Shown one piece after another: positions 14,458 to 19,818 of a stretch of DNA of 19,818 nt. Location of the stretch: assembly GCA_964353405.1 (NCBI GenBank), contig CAYGWJ010000027.1, forward strand, positions 1 to 19,818, given 5' to 3'. Both the position numbers and the translations under genes were made by a program. The notes under the pieces were generated by a model. It was not told where the DNA came from. It saw only the letters and a list, made by a program, of their open reading frames with translations, and made no database searches. This stretch comes from JBGLNJ01 sp964353405 (GTDB lineage: Bacteria; Chloroflexota; Anaerolineae; Fen-1058). Positions within the stretch are counted from its first letter, which is position 1; each line of letters begins with the position of its first letter.

Positions 14458-14475
14458 ATACGATGGTTTGAATAT
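14458..14475 (+). promoter_or_regulatory. Candidate ArsR operator upstream of thioredoxin 3 / arsP
   Basis: ATACGATGGTTTGAATAT matches the other two sites at AT-x-C and TTGAATA with the same spacing. It ends 18 bases before ATG 14494. The extra GAAT/ATTC inverted repeat at 14470-14480 (GAATATTATTC) may add to a dyad. Confidence 0.42.
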
Positions 14476-14493
14476 TATTCGTCGGGAGGGATA

Positions 14494-14745
14494 ATGGTAA
14501 ACATCAAGATTTTGGGATCGGGCTGCGCGAACTGCAAAAGATTGGAAGCCGTTGTGCGCAAGATCATCGCAGCGCAAGGCGCAACAACAGAGATTGAAAA
14601 AGTGACCGAGTATGCCGAGATCATGAAATACCCGATCTTGAGCACGCCGGGGCTGGTGATCAATGGGAAGCTGATGTCTGCCGGGCGCATCCCGCCTGCG
14701 GCGGACATCGTAGGCTGGTTGGCGCAAGCAGCGGCCCAGGCATAA
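14494..14745 (+). CDS. TM0996/MTH895-type thioredoxin-like protein 3
   Basis: 83 residues from ATG 14494, with GGGAGGG directly upstream. MVNIKILGSGCANCKRLE carries the CxxC active site (C11, C14); KYPILSTPGLVINGKLMSAGRIP is the typical cis-Pro and C-terminal half. It is nearly superimposable on thioredoxin-like protein 1 (11406). It leads a unit with the ArsP-type permease; such pairs of a small thioredoxin-like protein and a COG0701 permease are common. A likely job is thiol reduction for the permease or its substrate, which is inference. Confidence 0.88.
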   Translation: MVNIKILGSGCANCKRLEAVVRKIIAAQGATTEIEKVTEYAEIMKYPILSTPGLVINGKLMSAGRIPPAADIVGWLAQAAAQA

Positions 14746-14810
14746 CGAGGGATGAGTGAAGAGATCTGCCTGCGAAAGTTGGAGCGTTATCTTTTAGAGG
14801 AGATGGAGAG

Positions 14811-15866
14811 ATGGAAAGTCAAGCTGTCAATCGTCGTTCGATACCGAATCGTTCGGATATGTTGGTTTACCTCGAGCTAGCGGTGGTGGCCGTTGTATGG
14901 TGGGCGGCGTATTCGGTCTTGCTGCCGGTGACGCAATGGCTGACGTATGATGTTCTTCGGCTGGCGCGCGGCTCGCACCTGGGCGACGCGGTGGCGTTCT
15001 TTATTTACGACGTGCCCAAGATTCTGTTGCTGCTGTCGGGCATGATCTTTCTCATCAGCATCCTCCGCACGTTCTTTAGCCCAGAGCGAACGCGGGCGCT
15101 GTTGGGCGGCAAGCGGCAAGGGATCGGCAACGTGCTGGCGGCGCTGCTGGGCATCGTCACGCCGTTCTGCTCGTGCAGCGCCGTGCCGCTGTTCATCGGC
15201 TTTGTCGAAAGCGGCATTCCGCTGGGCGTGACGTTCTCATTCCTCATCGCCGCGCCGACGATCAACGAGGTGGCGGTCATCATGCTGTACGGTCTGTTCG
15301 GCTGGCGCGTGGCGGGGCTGTACATTGCGTCGGGACTGATCATCGCCATCATCGCGGGCGCTATCATCGGACAGTTGAAGCTCGAACGCTACGTCGAGGA
15401 TTTCGTCTGGCAATTGCAGGCGGCGCAGGGCGGCTTGGAAGAAAAGCTCACCTGGTCGGAGCGCATCAGCCGCGCATGGGACAGCGTCAAGGACATTGTC
15501 GGCAAGGTGTGGCTGTACGTTGTGGTCGGCATCGCGGTGGGCGCGGGCATTCACGGCTATGTGCCGGAAAGCGCGCTGGCGGGCATCATGGGCAAGCAGG
15601 CGTGGTGGTCGGTGCCGGCGGCGGTGCTGTTGGGCATTCCGCTCTACTCGAACGCGGCGGGCGTCATTCCGGTGGTGAGCGCGTTGATGGAAAAGGGCGC
15701 GTCGTTGGGCACGGTGCTGGCGTTCATGATGTCGGTCGTGGGCCTGAGCCTGCCGGAGACCATCATTCTGCGGCGCGTGCTCAAGCCGCAGCTCATCGCC
15801 GTGTTCATCGGCGTCGTCGCGGTCGCCATCATCATCACCGGCTATCTGTTCAACGTGGTCATGTGA
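14811..15866 (+). CDS. arsP: ArsP-type permease (COG0701, DUF318)
   Basis: 351-residue inner-membrane permease with about eight to ten hydrophobic segments. The family motif TPFCSCSAVP (residues 117-126, C120 and C122), AAPTINEVAV, and, in the second half, GIPLYSNAAGVIPV and GLSLPETIIL are present. Characterised ArsP proteins export trivalent organoarsenicals such as methylarsenite through the Cys motif, while other COG0701 members have unknown substrates, so the arsP name is probable rather than certain. AGAGGAG precedes ATG 14811. It follows the thioredoxin-like gene by 65 bases. A cytoplasmic loop of about 50 residues (YVEDFVWQLQAAQGG onward) splits two similar halves. Confidence 0.85.
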   Translation: MESQAVNRRSIPNRSDMLVYLELAVVAVVWWAAYSVLLPVTQWLTYDVLRLARGSHLGDAVAFFIYDVPKILLLLSGMIFLISILRTFFSPERTRALLGGKRQGIGNVLAALLGIVTPFCSCSAVPLFIGFVESGIPLGVTFSFLIAAPTINEVAVIMLYGLFGWRVAGLYIASGLIIAIIAGAIIGQLKLERYVEDFVWQLQAAQGGLEEKLTWSERISRAWDSVKDIVGKVWLYVVVGIAVGAGIHGYVPESALAGIMGKQAWWSVPAAVLLGIPLYSNAAGVIPVVSALMEKGASLGTVLAFMMSVVGLSLPETIILRRVLKPQLIAVFIGVVAVAIIITGYLFNVVM

Positions 15867-15982
15867 GGCTACACAACTAAAACACCCTCACCTGCGCCGA
15901 GTGCGGCGAGGTGGCCGTCGAGCGATACGCTCGCGTCAAGAACGGCCAGGTCGTGTGTATGCCGTGCGCGGAGAAACTGTAA
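15863..15982 (+). pseudogene. FmdE-type zinc-ribbon remnant with in-frame stop
   Basis: From 15881 the frame reads NTLTCAECGEVAVERY, then ARVKNGQVVCMPCAEKL and TAA (15980-15982). CxxC pairs of this form are the C-terminal zinc ribbon of FmdE-like proteins. The only upstream start, GTG 15863, overlaps the arsP stop (GTGA) as if coupled, but TAA at 15878 stops it after five codons. It is a degraded small gene, the tail of a lost larger one, or a base error at the TAA. Confidence 0.6.
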
Positions 15983-15993
15983 CATACGTCCGT

Positions 15994-16028
15994 GGCGGAT
16001 GGCGCAGCGCAGAACGCGCCACTCCGCC
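15994..16028 (+). promoter_or_regulatory. Strong hairpin in the chrA leader
   Basis: GGCGGATGGCGC (15994-16005) pairs with GCGCCACTCCGCC (16016-16028), 12 bp with a single bulged C at 16022 and a 10-base loop. It ends 18 bases before the chrA start. No T-run follows, so it is more likely a 5'-leader structure or protein site than a terminator. Confidence 0.6.
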
Positions 16029-16046
16029 GGAAGCGATTGAATCTGT

Positions 16047-17276
16047 ATGACCACAACTCTTTCGCCAACGGTCACGCCAGCAGCCTCGCGTCCCCACGTG
16101 AGCCTGCTCGCCATCTTGTTAGCTTACCTGCGGATTGGGCTGACCGCTTTTGGTTTTGCCATCCTTCAGAAGCTCAAGTCAGTGGTGCTGGACAATCACT
16201 GGCTGAACGAAGAAGAAATGAATGAGGGGCTGGCGCTGGTTCAGCTTTACCCAGGCCCGATCATGGTGGACTTTACGGCCTACGTGGGTTACAAACTGCG
16301 CGGCGTGCCGGGGGCTGTGCTGGCGACGCTGGGCTTTGTCACGCCTTCGTTCGTCCTGATGTTGATTCTCTCGGCGGCCTACTTTGCAGCGGGTAACCTG
16401 CCGTGGGTGCATCCGCTGTTCCTGGGCCTGGAAGCCATCGTGGTGGGCATCATCGTCAACGTGACGCTGGACATGGGCGCACGTGCGCTCAAAGGCCGGG
16501 GGGAGGCCGCCATCGCGTTGGCCGCGTTTGTGGCGCTCTCGTTCAAGGTCAACGCGATTTTGATCGTGCTGGCCGCGCTCGTCCTCGGCGCGCTGCTGCT
16601 GAGGCCCAGCGCCAACAACAAACCGGGCGCGCGTTCTGTGCCGGCCACCGAACCGCTTTCCATCAAACGCTGGATAGCCATTGCCGCCGTTATCGTCCTC
16701 GTGCTGGCCGCTGCCGGTTTCGCGTGGGCGCTCGACTCGGACATGGGGCGGATGGGCCTGGTGTTTTTCAAGATTGGCTCGGTCGCGTTCGGCAATGGGA
16801 TGGCCATCATCCCGCTCATTCAGGCTGACGTGGTAGACGCGCATCAATGGCTGACACTCAGTCAATTCGCTGATGGCATCGCGCTAGGGCAAATCACGCC
16901 GGGGCCGTTTCTCATCACCGCCGCGTTCGTCGGCTTCAAAATGGGCGGCGTGTTGGGCGCACTACTCGCCACGTTCGCCATGTTCTCGCCATCGTTTGCC
17001 ATGACATTGATCTTTACTGAGATTTTTGCCCGCCTGCGCAATCTGAGGGCCATACGCGGCGCGTTGGCTGGCGTGCTGGCCTCGTTCGTCGGATTGTTGG
17101 CGGTAGTCTTGCTGCAACTGGGCAGCGTGGGCATCGTCGGCCCGGCGTCGCTGGCGCTGGCCGCTGGCGCGTTCGTCGCCGTGCGCTATTTCAAGTGGGA
17201 TATCGTTTGGGTCTTTGCTGCTGGCCTGGTGTTGTGGGCTGGCGGGATGGCCCTGGGCATCACAGGAGGTGTTTGA
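16047..17276 (+). CDS. chrA: Chromate transporter ChrA
   Basis: 409-residue inner-membrane transporter of the CHR superfamily, long (two-domain) type. Each half has the signature: LAYLRIGLTAFGFA with LVQLYPGPIMVDFTAYVGY in the first, VFFKIGSVAFGNGMAIIP with IALGQITPGPFLITAAFVGFKMGG in the second. About ten to twelve hydrophobic segments are present, with a central hydrophilic linker near residue 190-205. ChrA exports chromate, with sulfate as the natural analogue. ATG 16047 lacks a good ribosome site and a strong hairpin lies just upstream. The stop overlaps the ferredoxin start. Family assignment is firm; the actual substrate here is inferred. Confidence 0.92.
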   Translation: MTTTLSPTVTPAASRPHVSLLAILLAYLRIGLTAFGFAILQKLKSVVLDNHWLNEEEMNEGLALVQLYPGPIMVDFTAYVGYKLRGVPGAVLATLGFVTPSFVLMLILSAAYFAAGNLPWVHPLFLGLEAIVVGIIVNVTLDMGARALKGRGEAAIALAAFVALSFKVNAILIVLAALVLGALLLRPSANNKPGARSVPATEPLSIKRWIAIAAVIVLVLAAAGFAWALDSDMGRMGLVFFKIGSVAFGNGMAIIPLIQADVVDAHQWLTLSQFADGIALGQITPGPFLITAAFVGFKMGGVLGALLATFAMFSPSFAMTLIFTEIFARLRNLRAIRGALAGVLASFVGLLAVVLLQLGSVGIVGPASLALAAGAFVAVRYFKWDIVWVFAAGLVLWAGGMALGITGGV

Positions 17277-17518
17277 GTGAAGCCGTACATCATCAAACGC
17301 GCAAGTGCCCCGCGCAGGAGCAAGTCTGCAAAGTGATACCGGCTTGTCCAAGCGGAGCGATCCGCTACGTGGCGGACGCCCAAGAACCATTGGGCGGCAA
17401 GATCGTATTCGACTACGACCAGTGTGATGGCTGTGGTCAATGCGTGACCGAGTGCTGCGGAGCTGCCATCGAGATGAGATCGGCGCATCATGCCACAACA
17501 CCAAAACCCAACGATTGA
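17273..17518 (+). CDS. Small Fe-S ferredoxin with unusual first Cys motif
   Basis: 81 residues from TTG 17273, which overlaps the chrA stop (TTGA) and has AGGAGG at 17264-17269; no ATG or GTG lies before the first Cys. Eight Cys: C12, C19, C25 in KCPAQEQVCKVIPACPSGAI, and C51, C54, C57, C61, C62 in CDGCGQCVTECC. The second motif is a normal CxxCxxCxxxC 4Fe-4S site; the first (C-x6-C-x5-CP) is atypical, so one or two clusters are possible. LGGKIVFDYDQCDGC matches small ferredoxins of anaerobic bacteria. It is translationally linked to chrA and the CDF gene and overlaps the latter by 29 bases. An electron-donor role toward metal reduction is speculative. Confidence 0.8.
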   Translation: MSEAVHHQTRKCPAQEQVCKVIPACPSGAIRYVADAQEPLGGKIVFDYDQCDGCGQCVTECCGAAIEMRSAHHATTPKPND

Positions 17519-18416
17519 AAAACGTTTCCTGATTTCATTGACGCTGACGGCGTTGATCCTGATTGCCGAAGTGATCAGCGGGCTGTGGACGGGCAGCCTG
17601 GCGCTACTTTCGGATGCGGCGCACGTCTTTCTGGATATCCTGGCCCTGGGGCTGAGTTACGGCGCGCTGCGCCTCTCGGCCCTCCCAGCCGATGACCGGC
17701 ACACCTACGGCTTTCACCGTTTTGAAGTCATCGCGGCGCTGGCGAACGGCGTCACGCTGGCCGGCGTCGCCATCGGCATCTTTATCGAAGCCTACCGTCG
17801 CTTGCAGGCACCCGAGCCGGTCAAGAGCGTCGAGTTGCTCGTCATCGCCACCGTCGGCCTGATCGTCAATTTGATCGTAGCCTTTGTGTTGGGCGGACAC
17901 GATCACGAACATGAGGACGGTGAACACGCAGCCGAGGATTTGAACGTCAAGAGCGCGTTTCTGCACGTGCTGGGCGACGCGGTCTCGTCGGTGGGCGTGA
18001 TTGTGGCGGCGCTCATTATCTGGCGCACGGGTTGGACGCTGGCCGACCCAATCATGAGTGTAGTCATCGGGTTGATCATCATCGCCAGCTCGTGGCGTGT
18101 GACCAAAGCGTCGCTGCACATCCTGGTAGAGGGCGTGCCCGAAGGCTTCCATCTGGCCGATGTGGCGCAGACGATGGGCAGCGCGCCCGGCGTGACTGAT
18201 GTGCATGACCTGCACGTGTGGAGCCTGTGTTCCGGCCACACCGCGCTCAGCGCGCACGTCGTCGTCGCCGATCAAAGCCTGGGCCAGGCTCAGGTGGTGA
18301 TGGACGAGCTCAAACGCCGCCTGCGATCTGGCTTTGGCGTCGAGCACACCACGATCCAGTTCGAGTGCGCCGGTTGCGGGCAGGGGCGAGTCGTCTGCGT
18401 CAACGGCAATGTGTGA
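17490..18416 (+). CDS. Cation diffusion facilitator (CDF) metal exporter
   Basis: 308-residue inner-membrane divalent-metal/proton antiporter of the CDF (CzcD/ZitB-like) family. Six hydrophobic segments are followed by a cytoplasmic C-terminal domain. The transport site is H45-x3-D49 (SDAAHVFLD, second helix; D42 just before it) plus H159-x3-D163 (LHVLGD, fifth helix), the HD-HD form usual in Zn/Cd-type members. A His-rich loop GGHDHEHEDGEH lies between helices 4 and 5. VHDLHVWSLCSGHTALSAHV in the C-terminal domain supplies further metal ligands, and the end has extra Cys (CAGCGQGRVVC). ATG 17490 lies inside the ferredoxin gene, implying coupling. Confidence 0.93.
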   Translation: MPQHQNPTIEKRFLISLTLTALILIAEVISGLWTGSLALLSDAAHVFLDILALGLSYGALRLSALPADDRHTYGFHRFEVIAALANGVTLAGVAIGIFIEAYRRLQAPEPVKSVELLVIATVGLIVNLIVAFVLGGHDHEHEDGEHAAEDLNVKSAFLHVLGDAVSSVGVIVAALIIWRTGWTLADPIMSVVIGLIIIASSWRVTKASLHILVEGVPEGFHLADVAQTMGSAPGVTDVHDLHVWSLCSGHTALSAHVVVADQSLGQAQVVMDELKRRLRSGFGVEHTTIQFECAGCGQGRVVCVNGNV

Positions 18417-18439
18417 TAACCAGGGCAGGAGACCAAATC

Positions 18440-19528
18440 ATGACTGTGCAATCGGAACTGCGGGCGCAACTGGATACTGAGGGACGGCTAGCGTTTCCAT
18501 CAGATTTGCTTCCCTATTTCGGGCTTGAGCCAGGCGTTCAGGTCCGCATAGACAAGCGATCCAGCGGCCTGCACCTGCGCCAGCCCGTGACGCACCTGGG
18601 CAAGGTGTACGTCGAGCCGACGAACGCCTGCAACCTGGAATGTCGCACCTGTATCCGCAATGTGTGGGATGAGCCGTCGGGCTGGATGACGGACTCTACG
18701 TTTGAGCGCATCGTCCAAGGGCTGCATGATTTCTCGCCCACGCCCGCCGTCTTTTTCGGCGGCTTTGGCGAGCCGCTGGCGCATCCGAACATGGTCGAGA
18801 TGGTAGCGCAGGTCAAGGCACTCGGCGCATCGGTGGAACTGATCACGAACGGCACACTATTGACCGAATACCTCTCGCGCCAGTTGATCAAGGCGGGTGT
18901 GGATGTGTTATGGGTCTCGCTCGACGGTGCGACGCCGGAAAGCTACGCCGATGTGCGCCTGGGCGCGGCCCTGCCAGAAGTGATTGACAACATCGCTCAC
19001 TTCCGCCATGCCCGTCCACCTGCGCACTTGCCCCGACCGGAGATCGGGATCGCGTTCGTGGCGATGAAGCGCAACATCGCCGACTTGCCGGCGGTGTTGC
19101 GATTGGGCGGGCGGTTGGGCGTGTCGCGCTTCATGGTCAGCAACGTCCTGCCCTACACTACCGAGATGTGCGACGAGGTGTTGTATTCGCGGTCACTGAA
19201 CGACATCCTCTATCTGCCCTCGCGGTGGGTGCCACAAATCAGTCTACCCAAGATAGATTGGGACGAGACGACGCGCGAGCCGCTTTACCGCGTGATGCGC
19301 AGCAACCGGAATGTGACGCTGGCGGGAGCCAACCTGGGTCACGCGAATGACCGCTGCCCATATCTTCCCAATAAATCGTGGAAAACTAGGACGCCTTCCA
19401 CGAGGCGTCTAACCGACGTTGTTCGGCTTGCGGTGCAATCAGGTCAGCCAGCGCGGGCATCTTGTTCGCGCCGGACACACGGTCGCAAATATCCTCATAG
19501 AAACTCACCCCGAGCTTCGTGGTCGTAG
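18440..19528 (+). CDS. Radical SAM maturase-like protein, C-terminus replaced at an IS junction
   Basis: ATG 18440 with AGGAGA upstream. Residues about 5-50 look like a SpoVT/AbrB-type swapped hairpin (LDTEGRLAFPSDLLPYFGLEPGVQ). The radical SAM site is C64-x3-C68-x2-C71 in PTNACNLECRTCIRNVW, followed by the FFGGFGEPLAHP, LITNGTLL and VSLDGATPESY strands of the TIM barrel. The wording of the cluster region is like maturases of tungsten aldehyde:ferredoxin oxidoreductase-type enzymes, but this is a tentative match. After NDRCPYLPNK (about residue 313) the sequence turns into low-quality Arg/Ser-rich residues that are antisense to the transposase gene. So a C-terminal SPASM-like Cys domain is missing and the gene is probably inactive. 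Confidence 0.8.
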   Translation: MTVQSELRAQLDTEGRLAFPSDLLPYFGLEPGVQVRIDKRSSGLHLRQPVTHLGKVYVEPTNACNLECRTCIRNVWDEPSGWMTDSTFERIVQGLHDFSPTPAVFFGGFGEPLAHPNMVEMVAQVKALGASVELITNGTLLTEYLSRQLIKAGVDVLWVSLDGATPESYADVRLGAALPEVIDNIAHFRHARPPAHLPRPEIGIAFVAMKRNIADLPAVLRLGGRLGVSRFMVSNVLPYTTEMCDEVLYSRSLNDILYLPSRWVPQISLPKIDWDETTREPLYRVMRSNRNVTLAGANLGHANDRCPYLPNKSWKTRTPSTRRLTDVVRLAVQSGQPARASCSRRTHGRKYPHRNSPRASWS

Positions 19529-19818
19529 CCGCCAGGGACATAAACGTGTCCCAAGCTTTCTTGCCGGCGTTCGTGCGTGGGCCAAAGCTCACATCGCGCT
19601 TACGGACGCGGCGACGTACAGCCAGTTCCGAAGCATTGTTGTGCAAGGGCAGCTCGGGATGCTTCAGCACCATCAGCAAAGTGTCTTTTTTCGCCCGCGT
19701 CCTAGCGATGCGCTCATCCAAAGCGACATAGCCCGTCACCTTCGAGAACAGTGGGTTGAAGGTGTCGGATAAGCGGTCCGCCTCGGCCGCGGTGGGCTGT
19801 TGTTTGTACGCCAGCAGT
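19377..19818 (-). mobile_element. IS66-like insertion, one end only
   Basis: The + strand radical SAM reading becomes non-homologous at about 19370-19385, and a transposase gene runs in the opposite direction from 19386 to the window edge. The exact end and target duplication cannot be set from one side. The perfect hairpin ACGCCT (19391-19396) / AGGCGT (19403-19408) lies in the final codons of the transposase. Confidence 0.65.
19386..19818 (-). CDS. IS66-like transposase, C-terminal part
   Basis: The minus-strand frame is open from the window edge (about 143 residues seen) to TAG at 19388-19386. Recognisable block: LKHPELPLHNNASELAVRRR followed by VSFGPRTNAGKKAWDTFMSL, then TTKLGVSFYEDICDRVSG and KMPALADLI. 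The HNN-x-SELA segment contains the Glu expected as the last catalytic residue of a DDE transposase of IS66-like type; the first two Asp would lie beyond the window. GTG 19739 is an internal codon, not the start. The element appears to have interrupted the radical SAM gene on the opposite strand. Confidence 0.75.
   Translation of the reverse strand, partial: LLAYKQQPTAAEADRLSDTFNPLFSKVTGYVALDERIARTRAKKDTLLMVLKHPELPLHNNASELAVRRRVRKRDVSFGPRTNAGKKAWDTFMSLAATTTKLGVSFYEDICDRVSGANKMPALADLIAPQAEQRRLDASWKAS

Noticed and set aside
16036..16042. ATTGAAT just before chrA as a fourth ArsR site
   Set aside because: The ATTC half at the required spacing is absent and it lies only a few bases from the ATG.
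18218..18439. Extension of the radical SAM frame upstream to 18218
   Set aside because: That part overlaps the conserved C-terminus of the CDF gene and is Arg-rich; ATG 18440 has AGGAGA.

Overview
The window looks like a piece of a Chloroflexota (Anaerolineae-like) chromosome. The basis is its GC-rich bacterial coding, a secreted-type protein ending in the YLPIVLR tail common on exported proteins of that phylum, an F420-type flavin enzyme, a very large cyclase/ATPase/TPR regulator, and short palindromic and heptad repeats. The phylum assignment is inference from protein style; there is no rRNA or other marker gene here.

Left part (1-8306): a gingipain-like (C25) cysteine peptidase with a pre-peptidase PPC domain, apparently lacking its 5' end and signal peptide; a 1405-residue sensor/signal protein with an effector-associated-like N-terminus, two class III cyclase domains, an AAA-type ATPase and TPRs, laid out like soluble adenylyl cyclase; a Rv3369-like F420/PPOX oxidoreductase; and an unrecognised four-helix membrane protein.

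Middle part (8640-15866): an arsenic/thiol-metal island in at least two transcription units, all on the + strand. Unit 1 is arsR1 - GcvH-like lipoyl carrier - two DGC-type putative zinc-binding proteins - OsmC-like protein - zinc ribbon/thioredoxin-like protein - ACR3 arsenite exporter. It is followed by a perfect 17-bp inverted repeat, then a thioredoxin-like gene without a normal start codon, a small protein homologous to the tail of the second DGC protein, and a DUF169 protein. Unit 2 is arsR2 (with a terminator over its stop codon), then a third thioredoxin-like gene and an ArsP-type permease. An 18-base element recurs 17-22 bases upstream of arsR1, arsR2 and the third thioredoxin gene and is a candidate shared ArsR operator.

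Right part (15867-19818): a broken FmdE-type zinc-ribbon fragment, chromate transporter chrA preceded by a strong hairpin, a small cysteine-rich ferredoxin, a CDF zinc/cobalt exporter, and a radical SAM maturase-like gene that loses its C-terminal half at a junction with an IS66-like transposase reaching the window edge.

Taken together, the metal genes cover sensing (two near-identical-site ArsR proteins), extrusion (ACR3, ArsP, ChrA, CDF) and a large set of thiol and carrier proteins (three TM0996-type thioredoxins, OsmC, GcvH-like, DGC, ferredoxin). The best candidate for undescribed biology is the lipoyl-carrier/DGC/small Cys-domain/thioredoxin set embedded in the arsenic operon.
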